This document shows positions 24,575-34,838 of a stretch of DNA of 64,000 nt, in pieces. Source of the DNA: Leptospiraceae bacterium (GTDB lineage: Bacteria; Spirochaetota; Leptospiria; Leptospirales; Leptospiraceae); the NCBI GenBank assembly GCA_022402465.1, contig JAKRSH010000041.1, positions 1 to 64,000 on the forward strand, in the 5' to 3' direction. The notes below the pieces were generated by a model that saw nothing but the letters and a program-made list of their open reading frames with translations, had not been told where the DNA came from and did not search any database. The stretch's first letter is position 1. Every line of letters starts with the position of its first letter. The translations under genes and the position numbers were made by a program.

Positions 24575-26509
24575 TTGAATCTCTTAAATAAAAATTACAT
24601 ATCTAAATTCTTAATCATTTCACTCTTCCTGTCTTGCGGAGTAAGCCAGCTCTCAATAAATCCAAAAGGGGATACTAGTTCAATTGATCTTTCATCGGAA
24701 GAATTTAGTAAATTCAAAGTATTCTCTTTGAAAAAACCTTGGGATTTATATTGGATGAAGTTAATTGATCCTAGTAATGGAAGTGTTGATTCAACAAGAA
24801 ATACTTTAATAGATATCAAGGGAATGAGTTTTGATCTGTGGACTAATCATAGTATAGACGGATTAAAATTACCCGTTCAGGGATATGCTACCTATAGAAC
24901 AAATGTTAGGATCCCTCCGAATTTAAGAAATTTTGGCATATTTTTTTCTCATCAATTCTCTTCTTCAAGATTAATTATCAATGGTGAATTGGTATCTGAA
25001 GTAGGCTTTGTTTCTGAAGATTTAAATAAAGTAGTAGCCAAAAGGAATAATACTATTGTGTATTTCACATCAAATGAATCTGAGTTAGATATTATATTAC
25101 AAATAGGGAATCGAGATTTTTACCAAGGTGGAGCTCGCTCTGAGTTTCTTTTTGGAAGTAAACAAGGTATTGAATTTTATGTATTTCGAAATATTATCTT
25201 TGAAATATTAGTTTTTGGATTAATTTTAGGTGCAAGTATTTATCATTTTCTTTTTTATTTATTAAATCGAAATTATCTTCCATTCTTATTATTTGCGCTT
25301 ATGTGTGGTTTTTTCTTAATTCGAATTCCATTTCAGAATATTAAAGTTATAGAATTCTTTCTTGATGAGATTAGTTGGCAGAACCAAGCTAAAATCTTAC
25401 ATTTGTCTAATGTGTTTGCAATTATATTAGGCATGTATTTCTTACGCAGTTTAGTACCTCATGCAAATAATACAAAGATATCAAAAATAATTTATTTATT
25501 AAATATTTTAGGCTTTATAATAGGAATTTTATCAATGATTTCAAATGGTTATATCGCTTATAGAGTTAACTTTTATTATGTTTTAATATTTTTACCAATT
25601 TATTTATTTCATTCTGGCTATATTGTCTATTTAAATTTTAAAGAAAAGACGACCTTCTATTTACTAGGAATTGGATTTATTACCTTAGGAATTTTTGCTA
25701 ATTTAGCTATCATTTTGAGTTATTATGGTTACCAAAGTGGATCGCTACTGTTAGTTGGATTGTTGTCTCTTATTTTGACCCACTCATTGGCACTAAGTAG
25801 ATTTTTTGCAACAGCTTTGGAAACCAAAGCAAAACTTATGGCTGAGTTCTCAAAGAAAAACCAAAAAGATCTTACTAAACAACGAGAAGAACTTCAAGTC
25901 ATGATGCATGATAGTCTAGGTAGTGAACTTACTGACATTCATGTGTTTTTAGAAAGATTGATTTCTAACAAATCTTCCTCAGTGCCTAGATTATCCATTG
26001 AGAATTTATATGATAGAGTTCAGAAAATCATTAAATCATTTCGAAATCAGCTATTATTTATGGAAGATTTAAACACAGCCTATGAAGACTTATTTACAGG
26101 TTTAAACTTAACAGTTCTCCGTAGGTATTCTGATGCAGAAAGAGAATTAGATTTTGAGATTTCAAAGAACGCTTTTCATAATTTCGGAAAAAGGACAATG
26201 CAATTTCATTCTACCAGCCCCCAATCAGATATATTTTATTTAATAACAGAATTGTGCACAAATGATTTAAAGTATGGTGTGGGTGAATCAATCTGGAGAT
26301 TAGATATAAACGACAATAGTCTTAAAATCTATCAAACAAATAGGATCAAATATCCATTGCAGGATAATGAGATGATTCTTAAATCTGCTTTGCTTAGAGT
26401 ATTAAACTTAAAGGGTGAATTGAAATCAAGACTAGTCAACAATACATTTATTGTTGATATTTCTATTCCTATTTCAAAAGCTCATGAATCGCTGAAATAC
26501 TTGACATAG
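24575..26509 (+). CDS. 7TM-DISM sensor histidine kinase-like protein
   Basis: 644 residues. A lipoprotein-like leader (SLFLSCG) is followed by an extracytoplasmic 7TMR-DISM sensory domain (about 50-190), seven membrane helices (about 205-410) and a cytoplasmic kinase region. The H-box MMHDSLGSELTDIH gives a candidate phospho-histidine. The ATPase domain keeps an N-box (TELCTNDLKYG), but I find no DxGxG or GLG boxes, so ATP binding may be impaired. Its 3' end overlaps the convergent meaB gene by 41 bases. TTG start. Confidence 0.8.
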   Translation: MNLLNKNYISKFLIISLFLSCGVSQLSINPKGDTSSIDLSSEEFSKFKVFSLKKPWDLYWMKLIDPSNGSVDSTRNTLIDIKGMSFDLWTNHSIDGLKLPVQGYATYRTNVRIPPNLRNFGIFFSHQFSSSRLIINGELVSEVGFVSEDLNKVVAKRNNTIVYFTSNESELDIILQIGNRDFYQGGARSEFLFGSKQGIEFYVFRNIIFEILVFGLILGASIYHFLFYLLNRNYLPFLLFALMCGFFLIRIPFQNIKVIEFFLDEISWQNQAKILHLSNVFAIILGMYFLRSLVPHANNTKISKIIYLLNILGFIIGILSMISNGYIAYRVNFYYVLIFLPIYLFHSGYIVYLNFKEKTTFYLLGIGFITLGIFANLAIILSYYGYQSGSLLLVGLLSLILTHSLALSRFFATALETKAKLMAEFSKKNQKDLTKQREELQVMMHDSLGSELTDIHVFLERLISNKSSSVPRLSIENLYDRVQKIIKSFRNQLLFMEDLNTAYEDLFTGLNLTVLRRYSDAERELDFEISKNAFHNFGKRTMQFHSTSPQSDIFYLITELCTNDLKYGVGESIWRLDINDNSLKIYQTNRIKYPLQDNEMILKSALLRVLNLKGELKSRLVNNTFIVDISIPISKAHESLKYLT

Positions 26510-27527
26510 AGCCTTCGACAACTTTTTTCTCAAGGCTAAGCGCAAGTTCCTTCCTACCCTTAGTCTCATAAAATTTTGTTTGGATTGCTTCCGCAAGAAA
26601 TTCTCGAAACCAAAAGCGGTTTTGTTGTTTGCGATTCTCTTTATAAAAATTATTTTCAGAAGTAATTTGGGAATACTCTAGGATCTTCTTCCAAATGTCT
26701 GCTATGCCAAGCTCTTGAATCGCCGAACAAGTAAGAACATCTGGTATCCAGCCTGAATTTGTAGGGGGAAAAAGATGCAGAGCTGATTTGTACTCGGCTT
26801 GAGCAGATGTTGCTTTGGCTAAGTTTTCACCGTCAGCTTTATTGATTGCAATGAGGTCTGCCATTTCCATGATACCACGCTTGATACCTTGGAGCTCATC
26901 TCCTGCACCAGCTAACATCAGCAATAAGAAGAAATCGACCATGGAGTGAACTGCTGTTTCAGATTGTCCAACACCTACGGTTTCGATTATGATGGTATCA
27001 TATCCAGCAGCCTCACATAATAAAATTGTCTCTCTTGTCTTTCTAGCAACTCCACCCAAAGAACCGCCAGCAGGGGAGGGACGGATATAGGCTTGTTCTG
27101 CTTTGGATAGATTTTCCATTCTTGTTTTATCTCCAAGAATGCTACCATGGGTTCTTTGTGAAGTAGGATCAATTGCTAGGACGGATATTTTCTTGCCTTG
27201 GCTTATAAGATATTCTCCAAAGCATTCTATAAAAGTAGACTTACCAACACCAGGTACACCTGTGATTCCAATTCGAATAGAATTCCCAGTAAAGGGGAGT
27301 ATGGCTTCCAAAATATCCTGTGAAAGCATCTGGTGTTCCGGTTTGTTGGACTCTACTAAAGTTATTGCCTTACTCAAAGCCAACCGATCTCCTGAACGAA
27401 TGCCATCTACATAATCCTTCAAGGAAAAATTCCTTTTCTTAGATTTCTGAAATTGTTCCTTTAAATTAGGATTTAGTGATTTTACTGAATCGACTCCCTT
27501 CATTACATTCAAAGCAGATTTTTTCAT
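26469..27527 (-). CDS. meaB: Methylmalonyl-CoA mutase-associated GTPase
   Basis: MeaB protects and reloads B12-dependent methylmalonyl-CoA mutase using GTP. 352 residues with Walker A GITGVPGVGKSTF, SVLAIDPTS, the switch ETVGVGQSE and NKADGEN. It shares a four-base overlap with the upstream PrsW gene, and the mutase itself lies just beyond, so the three are probably co-expressed. Confidence 0.93.
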   Translation of the reverse strand: MKKSALNVMKGVDSVKSLNPNLKEQFQKSKKRNFSLKDYVDGIRSGDRLALSKAITLVESNKPEHQMLSQDILEAILPFTGNSIRIGITGVPGVGKSTFIECFGEYLISQGKKISVLAIDPTSQRTHGSILGDKTRMENLSKAEQAYIRPSPAGGSLGGVARKTRETILLCEAAGYDTIIIETVGVGQSETAVHSMVDFFLLLMLAGAGDELQGIKRGIMEMADLIAINKADGENLAKATSAQAEYKSALHLFPPTNSGWIPDVLTCSAIQELGIADIWKKILEYSQITSENNFYKENRKQQNRFWFREFLAEAIQTKFYETKGRKELALSLEKKVVEGSMSSISAIHELLK

Positions 27528-28765
27528 AAGGCAGTCCGATTCTCATTGATTGAAATTTTTGGGATTCTACCAAGCTTGAAGAAGTAAAATGCAAAAAAGC
27601 ATAAATAAAAAAGTATAAATACATTGCTACTGTGTCCAGAATCACCCAACTCGGAGGTAAAGATAAGAATCATAAAAATAATTCCAAACAACAAGCAAAA
27701 AGCAGCTAAGGTTTTAAAAAGTCCGCGCACTAAACTAGAACGCTGTATCCTCATCATTTCAGAGTGATTGAATTCTAAATTCTTTTTTAGCTTATAAGAA
27801 TATAATAATAAAATAGCAGAGATAGTCATTACAACTAGTATTGCAATTCCATCCTCTATAAATATTTCTGATAGAGCTTTGTTCTCGGAATAATTTTCAG
27901 CAGAATATACTATGAGTAAGGAACCAAAAACAAAAAAACAAAATCCAAAGAAGGAAAGGGCATTCTTGAGAATTTTCTTTAGCCTTGGGCTTGTACTCCT
28001 AACTGCTATAGATTTCTTAGAGTAGGAATAAGTTTCTTGGGTCTCTGCACTTTCAATAATTACATCAGCCCTCGTTTCTACAACTTGGATGGAATGAATA
28101 TTTTCTAAGTCATGCTTGATTGCTTCTTTGAAATATTTTTTAGTAAGCCATCCAGTATAAAACACTACTAAGGGTGCAAATACTATAGTCTCTCCAAAGC
28201 TTAGGAAGGTATTGAACAAACCATGGGCTAGTATGGATACACCTAGTCCATAGACTAGCATAGGCAAGACTGCTATGTTTTGGAATTTGAACTTTCCAAG
28301 CCAGTATCCTGAGATAGATCCCCAGAAAATATGACCTGGAACAGAAAGTACGGCTCGTAGAATCGCTGTTTCAAAACCATTCTCCAAAACATAAAAAATA
28401 TTCTCGAATACAGCAAACCCAGCACCAGCACTGGCTCCATACACCAAGCCATCAGTAAGTTCATCAAAATTAAAATTTCGATAAGAAAAAAATCTAGTAA
28501 CCAGCCATTTGCCGAGTTCTTCACTAAATCCAACAATTAAAATCATGTATAAGAGTTGCAGAAGGAAATTTTCAGAAATCCCCTCATCCGGAATAAATGT
28601 CTGAAATATCCCAATTGGAAGAACCAGAGCAGCACCCCAAAAGAATGCTTTTAGTATCAGTCCAATTGGCTCCTTTTTATGTTTGTCTAGATTATAGTAT
28701 ATACTAACATAGATTAACCCAGGAAGAATGGCAATTGCTATAAGAAATAGTTCATTTTGCAGCAT
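27524..28765 (-). CDS. PrsW family intramembrane metalloprotease
   Basis: 413 residues. The N-terminal half has about eight membrane helices with the PrsW motifs GFSEELGKW, AGFAVFENIFY, VPGHIFWG and LAHGLFNTF, which supply Glu and His residues for metal binding. The C-terminal half adds at least three helices. PrsW proteases cleave membrane proteins such as anti-sigma factors. Its position between meaB and the mutase gene is unusual and may be incidental. Confidence 0.85.
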   Translation of the reverse strand: MLQNELFLIAIAILPGLIYVSIYYNLDKHKKEPIGLILKAFFWGAALVLPIGIFQTFIPDEGISENFLLQLLYMILIVGFSEELGKWLVTRFFSYRNFNFDELTDGLVYGASAGAGFAVFENIFYVLENGFETAILRAVLSVPGHIFWGSISGYWLGKFKFQNIAVLPMLVYGLGVSILAHGLFNTFLSFGETIVFAPLVVFYTGWLTKKYFKEAIKHDLENIHSIQVVETRADVIIESAETQETYSYSKKSIAVRSTSPRLKKILKNALSFFGFCFFVFGSLLIVYSAENYSENKALSEIFIEDGIAILVVMTISAILLLYSYKLKKNLEFNHSEMMRIQRSSLVRGLFKTLAAFCLLFGIIFMILIFTSELGDSGHSSNVFILFYLCFFAFYFFKLGRIPKISINENRTAL

Positions 28766-28807
28766 ATGTTCTCCTTGAATTAAAAATCTATTGCCTATGA
28801 AAATGAA

Positions 28808-28839
28808 TCCCTAGGTATCAAAGCCTGCACTCACCTAGG
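28808..28839 (-). terminator. Possible terminator after the mutase gene
   Basis: CCTAGGT (28810-28816) and ACCTAGG (28833-28839) form a seven-base stem. On the minus strand it lies 16 bases after the mutase stop, followed by a modest T-rich stretch. Weak candidate. Confidence 0.35.
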
Positions 28840-28854
28840 AACTAATTCAATCGT

Positions 28855-31044
28855 TTAGCTTGACCTTCTTGCTGTTAGAAGAATTTCTAGAATTTGTTTG
28901 GCGGCAAGAGAGATGACAGTTCCTGGTCCAAATACTCCTGCAACACCTGCCTTATATAAGAAGTCGTAGTCTTGGTGGGGGATTACTCCTCCAACTATTA
29001 CGAGAACATCTTCTGCGCCCAATTTCTTTAATTCTTCTATGACCTGTGGTACTAAGGTTTTGTGACCAGCTGCAAGGGACGAAACTCCTAGAATATGAAC
29101 ATCATTCTCTACGGCTTGTTTGGCGACTTCAGCTGGAGTCTGAAAGAGTGGTCCTATATCAACATCGAAGCCAAGATCTGCAAAACTGGTAGATATTACT
29201 TTGGCACCTCTATCATGACCATCTTGTCCCATCTTAGCAACCATGATTCTTGGTCTACGTCCTTCTAGTTCTGCGAATTCATCCGCAAGCTTCTGTGCAT
29301 CCTGAAAGGATGTATCATTGGATATTTCAGAATAATAAACACCTGAGATAGATCGAATCACTGCTTTGTACCTCCCAAAAACTTTCTCCATGGCGTAGGA
29401 GATTTCCCCTAGAGTTGCTCTCTTTCGTGCCGCATCCACTGCAAGTTCCAGAAGATTGCCATTCCCAGATTCCGAACATTTTGTTATCGCATCCAATGCA
29501 GAATCTACTTCGGATTGGTTTCGTTCCGATTTTAGCTTCTTAAGTCTCTCTAATTGTGCATTACGTACGAGTGTATTGTCTATATCAAGGATATCGATAG
29601 GATCTTCTTTCTCTAATCTGTATTTATTTACACCAACGATAATATCTTTACCAGAGTCGATTCTAGCTTGTTTCCTTGCGGCAGCTTCTTCAATTCTCAT
29701 TTTTGGAATACCAGTCTCTATTGCTTTTGCCATTCCACCTAACTTTTCCACTTCTTCAATAAGTGACCAAGCTTTAGTAGCAATTTCATGAGTTAGGCGT
29801 TCGACGTAATGAGAACCAGCCCAAGGATCAACCACTTTGTTAATCTTTGTTTCCTCTTGCAGAAAGATCTGAGTATTTCTTGCAATGCGAGCAGAAAAGT
29901 CGGTAGGAAGAGCAATTGCCTCATCCAAGGCATTGGTATGCAGAGATTGTGTGTGTCCCAAAGCAGCAGCTAGAGCCTCTATACAAGTTCTTCCTACGTT
30001 ATTGAAAGGATCTTGTTCTGTCAAAGACCAACCAGATGTCTGGCAATGTGTACGGAGTGCCATGGATTTTGCATTTTTCGGATTGAATTTTTTTACAATT
30101 TTCGCCCAGAGAATTCGTGCCGCACGCATCTTGGCTATCTCCATGAAATGGTTCATTCCAATTGCCCAGAAGAATGAAAGTCTTGGAGCAAATGCATCTA
30201 CATCCAGGCCCGCTTCAATTCCAGTACGAAGGTATTCCAAGCCATCAGCAAGAGTATAACCTAACTCAATGTCAGCGGTCGCACCTGCTTCCTGCATGTG
30301 GTATCCAGAGATGGAGATGGAATTGAATTTTGGCATGAAGCGAGAAGTGTATGAAAAAATATCAGCTATTATCTTCATAGAATGCTTAGGTGGATAGATA
30401 TAAGTATTACGCACCATGAATTCTTTGAGGATATCATTTTGGATAGTTCCTGAAAGCTTGGCTATAGGAACACCCTGCTCTTCACCCGCGACTATGAAGA
30501 AGGCAAGAATAGGAATTACTGCACCATTCATAGTCATGGACACGGACATTTGATCCAAGGGAATCTGATCAAAAAGAATCTTCATATCGAGAATAGAATC
30601 TATAGCTACACCCGCTTTCCCAACATCACCAACAACTCTCTCATGATCTGAATCATACCCTCTATGTGTTGCTAAATCAAAGGCAACAGATAAACCCTTC
30701 TGTCCAGCCGCAAGATTTCTACGATAGAAGGCATTGGATTCTTCGGCAGTTGAAAATCCTGCATACTGACGAATTGTCCAAGGTTGCATCACATACATGG
30801 TTGAATAAGGGCCTCGAAGAAATGGTGGGAGACCTGCCGCATAGTGCAAATGTTCAAGACCTTTGCTGTCTTCGGCTGAGTAGGATTTCTTAACTTGTAT
30901 GCCTTCCGGAGTTGCCCAAGTTGTTTCGGAGGAAGGTTTGCTAGCAGAGCTTTGAGTTGCTGGAAAGAAATTTTCTGAAAAAGGGATCTCTGAAAAATTA
31001 GGTCTCATATAGGATGATGCTGACCAAATTTTGGTATTTGGCAA
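28855..31044 (-). CDS. mcmA: Methylmalonyl-CoA mutase, catalytic subunit
   Basis: Interconverts (R)-methylmalonyl-CoA and succinyl-CoA with adenosylcobalamin, feeding propionate and odd-chain fatty acids into the TCA cycle. 729 residues, full length. The N-terminal barrel includes [20 protein letters not shown] and [20 protein letters not shown]. The C-terminal B12 domain has [14 protein letters not shown] with the cobalt-ligand histidine and [14 protein letters not shown]. MeaB is encoded downstream. Confidence 0.96.
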   Translation of the reverse strand: MPNTKIWSASSYMRPNFSEIPFSENFFPATQSSASKPSSETTWATPEGIQVKKSYSAEDSKGLEHLHYAAGLPPFLRGPYSTMYVMQPWTIRQYAGFSTAEESNAFYRRNLAAGQKGLSVAFDLATHRGYDSDHERVVGDVGKAGVAIDSILDMKILFDQIPLDQMSVSMTMNGAVIPILAFFIVAGEEQGVPIAKLSGTIQNDILKEFMVRNTYIYPPKHSMKIIADIFSYTSRFMPKFNSISISGYHMQEAGATADIELGYTLADGLEYLRTGIEAGLDVDAFAPRLSFFWAIGMNHFMEIAKMRAARILWAKIVKKFNPKNAKSMALRTHCQTSGWSLTEQDPFNNVGRTCIEALAAALGHTQSLHTNALDEAIALPTDFSARIARNTQIFLQEETKINKVVDPWAGSHYVERLTHEIATKAWSLIEEVEKLGGMAKAIETGIPKMRIEEAAARKQARIDSGKDIIVGVNKYRLEKEDPIDILDIDNTLVRNAQLERLKKLKSERNQSEVDSALDAITKCSESGNGNLLELAVDAARKRATLGEISYAMEKVFGRYKAVIRSISGVYYSEISNDTSFQDAQKLADEFAELEGRRPRIMVAKMGQDGHDRGAKVISTSFADLGFDVDIGPLFQTPAEVAKQAVENDVHILGVSSLAAGHKTLVPQVIEELKKLGAEDVLVIVGGVIPHQDYDFLYKAGVAGVFGPGTVISLAAKQILEILLTARRSS

Positions 31045-31056
31045 GCCAAAAACTAT

Positions 31057-31518
31057 TTAAAACAAAGTCTCGGCTTTTGCTGGGTTTTCTGATTCTATAA
31101 TTTTTCGAAAGCGAGCAATACGAAGTCGATTCGCAAAGACATCCCAAAGTCCTATCCAAGAATGAGAGCGAACTTCTATCTGCTTTTGGTTCTTTGGAAA
31201 AAATAATTCCACACGATCTGGGAAGCGGAATACTTTTGTAAAGTAGGTAACTCGAATGTATTCACCTGGGATCATCTCATCGAGGTGGATGTTTTCCGAA
31301 TTTTCAAAATAAGAAATCATTCTTCTATATGCTTCCAAGGAATCATACGAATAAGCGATAGGTTCTATGTGGTGGATATAATTATAATCCCAACTGCCAC
31401 TGGATACGCAGTTAGGTGAAGGAGGGCAGCCATGCAATTGTCCTTTCTCATCCACTCCATAAAAGGGGCTGAGTAGACTCATGCAACAGATTATAAAGAT
31501 TTCTATTCCTGCTTCCAT
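31057..31518 (-). CDS. DUF1499 family protein
   Basis: 153 residues. An N-terminal hydrophobic leader is followed by GCPPSPNCVSSGS, the signature of DUF1499, and a C-terminal RSHSWIGLWDVFANRLR. Probably exported. It ends 12 bases before the mutase gene begins, on the same strand. Function unknown. Confidence 0.8.
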   Translation of the reverse strand: MEAGIEIFIICCMSLLSPFYGVDEKGQLHGCPPSPNCVSSGSWDYNYIHHIEPIAYSYDSLEAYRRMISYFENSENIHLDEMIPGEYIRVTYFTKVFRFPDRVELFFPKNQKQIEVRSHSWIGLWDVFANRLRIARFRKIIESENPAKAETLF

Positions 31519-31596
31519 GGTTTCCTAAATTCTATAATTATAGCAAAAGTCTATTTACAGAACTCCTTTGTAAATTTAATAGAAATAGTTTATTAA

Positions 31597-32382
31597 TTAT
31601 TGAACAGGGAAAAGATACTTCATACCTAGGTTGGTTTGAATTTCAGGAGTCCAAAGCTCATCCAATGTTCGATTGGCTTCCCTTGCGTTCATAGGAATTC
31701 GAACCTGTCCTTCAAAGATAAAATTCGAAGAAGTGGAAACACTCACACCAGAGTTCGCATAAATTTGCTTCATGCTAAGAGAAGTTCTATTTGCATTTTC
31801 TGCAGTCTTGAGTAGGCCAGTCTGTAGAGGTTTCTGCCAGAGATACGAATGAGCATATCCAAATCTTTGCAATTCAGAAAGTTCTAAAAAGATTTCAACT
31901 CGTGTATCAGAATCTTTCAAGCCAATCCACTTGGAGGGAAGGCGGTAAGAGGCACGAATTCTGGAAGTATTCATCTCGAGAATCTTCTGCCCAATTTCAT
32001 TGCTTGCCATCTGCATGGTCATCCCCAGGTTCAATCCAAAATTTTTCTTACGATATAAAAAGGCAACGGACTTAGGCCCTTGGTAATTTTGGTTTCGTAA
32101 CATTTGGTAAGGTGCAATTGCAAGATCGCTAGTGGTTCCCTCAGAAATGGGAGCTATGTCTTTGTACGTATATAATAAAGCAGTCTCCATAGGAAAAGAA
32201 AAAGGTACTGAGACAGCTTGGAGAAATTCCGGATCATTTCTTGGAATGGAATAAGAAGTCTCCCAGATTTGGGAACTCCAAGGCATTTGGGTAAGTAGGG
32301 AATAAAAAGGAATTTCTTGCGAACCTAGGTAGGAGAAGGCAAAAAATTGCATTAGGATAATGGATATCAGCTTCTTATTCAA
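31597..32382 (-). CDS. Hypothetical exported, probably outer-membrane protein
   Basis: 261 residues. A signal peptide ends near SYLGSQ. The rest is rich in alternating polar and hydrophobic residues and aromatic positions, suggesting beta strands, and ends with MKYLFPVQ. No named domain. Divergent from the phosphofructokinase gene. Confidence 0.6.
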   Translation of the reverse strand: MNKKLISIILMQFFAFSYLGSQEIPFYSLLTQMPWSSQIWETSYSIPRNDPEFLQAVSVPFSFPMETALLYTYKDIAPISEGTTSDLAIAPYQMLRNQNYQGPKSVAFLYRKKNFGLNLGMTMQMASNEIGQKILEMNTSRIRASYRLPSKWIGLKDSDTRVEIFLELSELQRFGYAHSYLWQKPLQTGLLKTAENANRTSLSMKQIYANSGVSVSTSSNFIFEGQVRIPMNAREANRTLDELWTPEIQTNLGMKYLFPVQ

Positions 32383-32487
32383 AAAAAATACCTACCAGTT
32401 CCATTCACGGCATTTTTCTAGGAGTGGCAAGTAAAAAACGTTTGGTTTTGGATTTTAATCTCTGAAACTAGGTAGTTAGGAGCTCAT

Positions 32488-33780
32488 ATGGATACAAGGA
32501 TAGAAAATTTTGGCGAATGCAAACTTCAAAGCCCAGCAGGTTATGATTATTGGACAAAAGATGGTTCCATGGTTGTGATCCAGACTATTTTTGAAACCAA
32601 GGAAGCTCTGAGGGAACATATGCAAGATCCTCTTTGCTTTGAGCAAGCTGGACCGCGTGAGAAAATTTTTTATGACCCTAGCACGGTAACTGCTGGCATA
32701 GTAACCTGCGGAGGTTTGTGCCCAGGTATAAATGATGTTATACGATCTTTAGTGATGGAGTTACACTACCGTTATAAGGTGACAAGAATTCTGGGATTCC
32801 CTTTTGGATATGAAGGCTTGGTTAAGAAATTGGGGCATAGACCTATAGAATTATTTCCCGATAAGGTTGCTCAAATTATGGACCAAGGTGGTTCTATACT
32901 TTCGTCTTCTAGAGGAGACCAATCTGTAACAGATATTGTGGACACCTTAGCTCTGTATGGTGTCAAGATGCTCTTCTGCATAGGAGGTGATGGGACTCTC
33001 CGAGGAGCCCAGGCTATCACAGCAGAGATTAAAAGAAGAAAGGAAGAAATTTCCGTAATCGGAATTCCTAAGACGATAGACAATGATATCAATTATGTGC
33101 AAAAGACTTTTGGATTCTCAACTGCTTTCTCCAAGGCAGTAGAAGCAGTGAACTGTGCTCATGTAGAAGCTAAAGGAGCACCTAACGGAATAGGGCTGGT
33201 CAAATTAATGGGACGCCACTCTGGGTTCATAGCGGTGAATGCAGCGCTTGCATCTAAGAATGTAAATTTTGTTCTAATTCCTGAGAAAAATTTTGACCTA
33301 GAAGGCAAGGGCGCTTTCTTAGAAGTCCTTAAAGAACGTATTAAAAACCGAGGGCATGCAGTTATCATAGTCGCAGAAGGTGCTGGGCAGAAATTTTTTG
33401 ATGAATCCAATGAAAGAGATCCTTCTGGCAACAAAAAATTGAGCGATATAGGTACCTTTATGAAGGACAAGATCAATTCCTTCTTCAAAAAGGAAAATAT
33501 CAAAGTCAATCTAAAATATATAGATCCAAGCTATATCATACGGTCTGTTCCAGCTAACGAAGATGATTCGGTGTTCTGTGGCTTCCTTGCTCAAAATGCG
33601 GTCCATGCCGCCATGTGCGGTAAAACCAACATGGTAGTTGGAATCTGGAACAATGTTTTTACACATATTCCCATCCAAGTTGCAATCTCAGAACGTAAGG
33701 TTCTTCGACCTGAGAAAAGTACACTTTGGCGTGCCTTAGTTGCTTCTACAGGACAGCCTAACGAAATGACTGCGCAGTAG
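32488..33780 (+). CDS. 6-phosphofructokinase (long, group II-like)
   Basis: Phosphorylates fructose 6-phosphate. 430 residues, longer than E. coli PfkA. Motifs are [34 protein letters not shown] (with the catalytic Asp) and MGRHSGFIA. The GGDG glycine predicts ATP use, while PKTIDND is shared with pyrophosphate-type enzymes. This mix is known from trypanosomal and some spirochaetal ATP-dependent enzymes. A TTAGGAG ribosome site supports the ATG. Confidence 0.92.
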   Translation: MDTRIENFGECKLQSPAGYDYWTKDGSMVVIQTIFETKEALREHMQDPLCFEQAGPREKIFYDPSTVTAGIVTCGGLCPGINDVIRSLVMELHYRYKVTRILGFPFGYEGLVKKLGHRPIELFPDKVAQIMDQGGSILSSSRGDQSVTDIVDTLALYGVKMLFCIGGDGTLRGAQAITAEIKRRKEEISVIGIPKTIDNDINYVQKTFGFSTAFSKAVEAVNCAHVEAKGAPNGIGLVKLMGRHSGFIAVNAALASKNVNFVLIPEKNFDLEGKGAFLEVLKERIKNRGHAVIIVAEGAGQKFFDESNERDPSGNKKLSDIGTFMKDKINSFFKKENIKVNLKYIDPSYIIRSVPANEDDSVFCGFLAQNAVHAAMCGKTNMVVGIWNNVFTHIPIQVAISERKVLRPEKSTLWRALVASTGQPNEMTAQ

Positions 33781-34109
33781 TTCACCTCTTACTTTGCAGC
33801 CTGGAATCAAAATTCTCATCCACCGTAGCAGTAGGGATTGTGTTTCTCAATAGTACTCTTTTAGCTAAAGATGCCTATCTACAGAAAATTTTGAATGTTT
33901 TTTCGAATAATTGGGAATAGTAATTGGAAAAATGGGGTAGTCGTATAACTGTAGGATTCAATCCTACGGCTTTGAGAATGAATTTCATTTAACAAAAACC
34001 TCAAATTGTGGTAGATATGCAGTTGCTCTGCAAATATTTACAAAAGAATATCTAAAGAAGGAGTCAGTCCTCCACAAGAAAAGGCGCCCAAATGCTACTA
34101 TCCTAATAC
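33781..34109. other. Intergenic region
   Basis: Lies between converging genes. GTAGGATT/AATCCTAC form a short stem at 33951-33967, without a T-run. No ORF with coding character and no tRNA-like fold was seen. Confidence 0.4.
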
Positions 34110-34802
34110 CTATAAACCCCCAACAAGACTTGTAAGATATGCTGGGATGTTTGTTGCGAAAGACATTTCTTTTTCAGTAAATGGATGGAGGAAAGTTATA
34201 GATAACGAATGTAAGGCGAGTCTTTGGTGGGAACTTCCCGCTTCACCGTACTTTTTGTCCCCAACAATAGGATGTTTTTGCTCAGCGAAATGCACGCGGA
34301 TCTGATTTTTACGCCCAGTTAAGAGATCTACTTCGAGTAGGGAATAGTGTTTACTTTCCTTTTTTACTTCGTAGAAAGTGTGAGATAGCTTACCAAGTTT
34401 TGCATCCTGAGTAGAATGGACTTTCTGGTTGATGTTCTCAACTAAGTAGCTTGTTATCGTACCCGATTTAGATTCCCAAATACCATGGGTAACAGCGATA
34501 TATTTTTTCTTAGTGGAATGCCAGTTCTCTTGTAAGTGGTTTTTGGCTGTTGCTGATTTAGCAAAAAGCAGAAGTCCAGAGGTATCCCTATCCAGTCTAT
34601 GAACGATAAAGATTCTATTCTTGGAACGTACACTGCCTTTCTTCACATAATCTGTCAGTGCCGCATAAGCTGTCTTAGACTTCTCTGACTCAGTAGCTAT
34701 CGTTAAAAGGCCTGAAGGCTTATCAACTACAAGGATGTCGCGGTCTTCATAAATGATGCTCAAACCCTTAGGTAGAAAGCGAGTGTTGGGCTTGGAGGAC
34801 AT
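34110..34802 (-). CDS. RluA family pseudouridine synthase
   Basis: 230 residues, catalytic domain only, without an S4 domain. The motif VHRLDRDTSGLLLFAK contains the catalytic aspartate. Also visible are DKPSGLLT, LLTGRKNQIRVHFAE and GDKKYG. It converts uridine to pseudouridine in rRNA or tRNA; the exact target cannot be told. Confidence 0.92.
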   Translation of the reverse strand: MSSKPNTRFLPKGLSIIYEDRDILVVDKPSGLLTIATESEKSKTAYAALTDYVKKGSVRSKNRIFIVHRLDRDTSGLLLFAKSATAKNHLQENWHSTKKKYIAVTHGIWESKSGTITSYLVENINQKVHSTQDAKLGKLSHTFYEVKKESKHYSLLEVDLLTGRKNQIRVHFAEQKHPIVGDKKYGEAGSSHQRLALHSLSITFLHPFTEKEMSFATNIPAYLTSLVGGL

Positions 34803-34838
34803 TTTTAATTTAAAGTATATCTGAATGATTCAAGTGGT

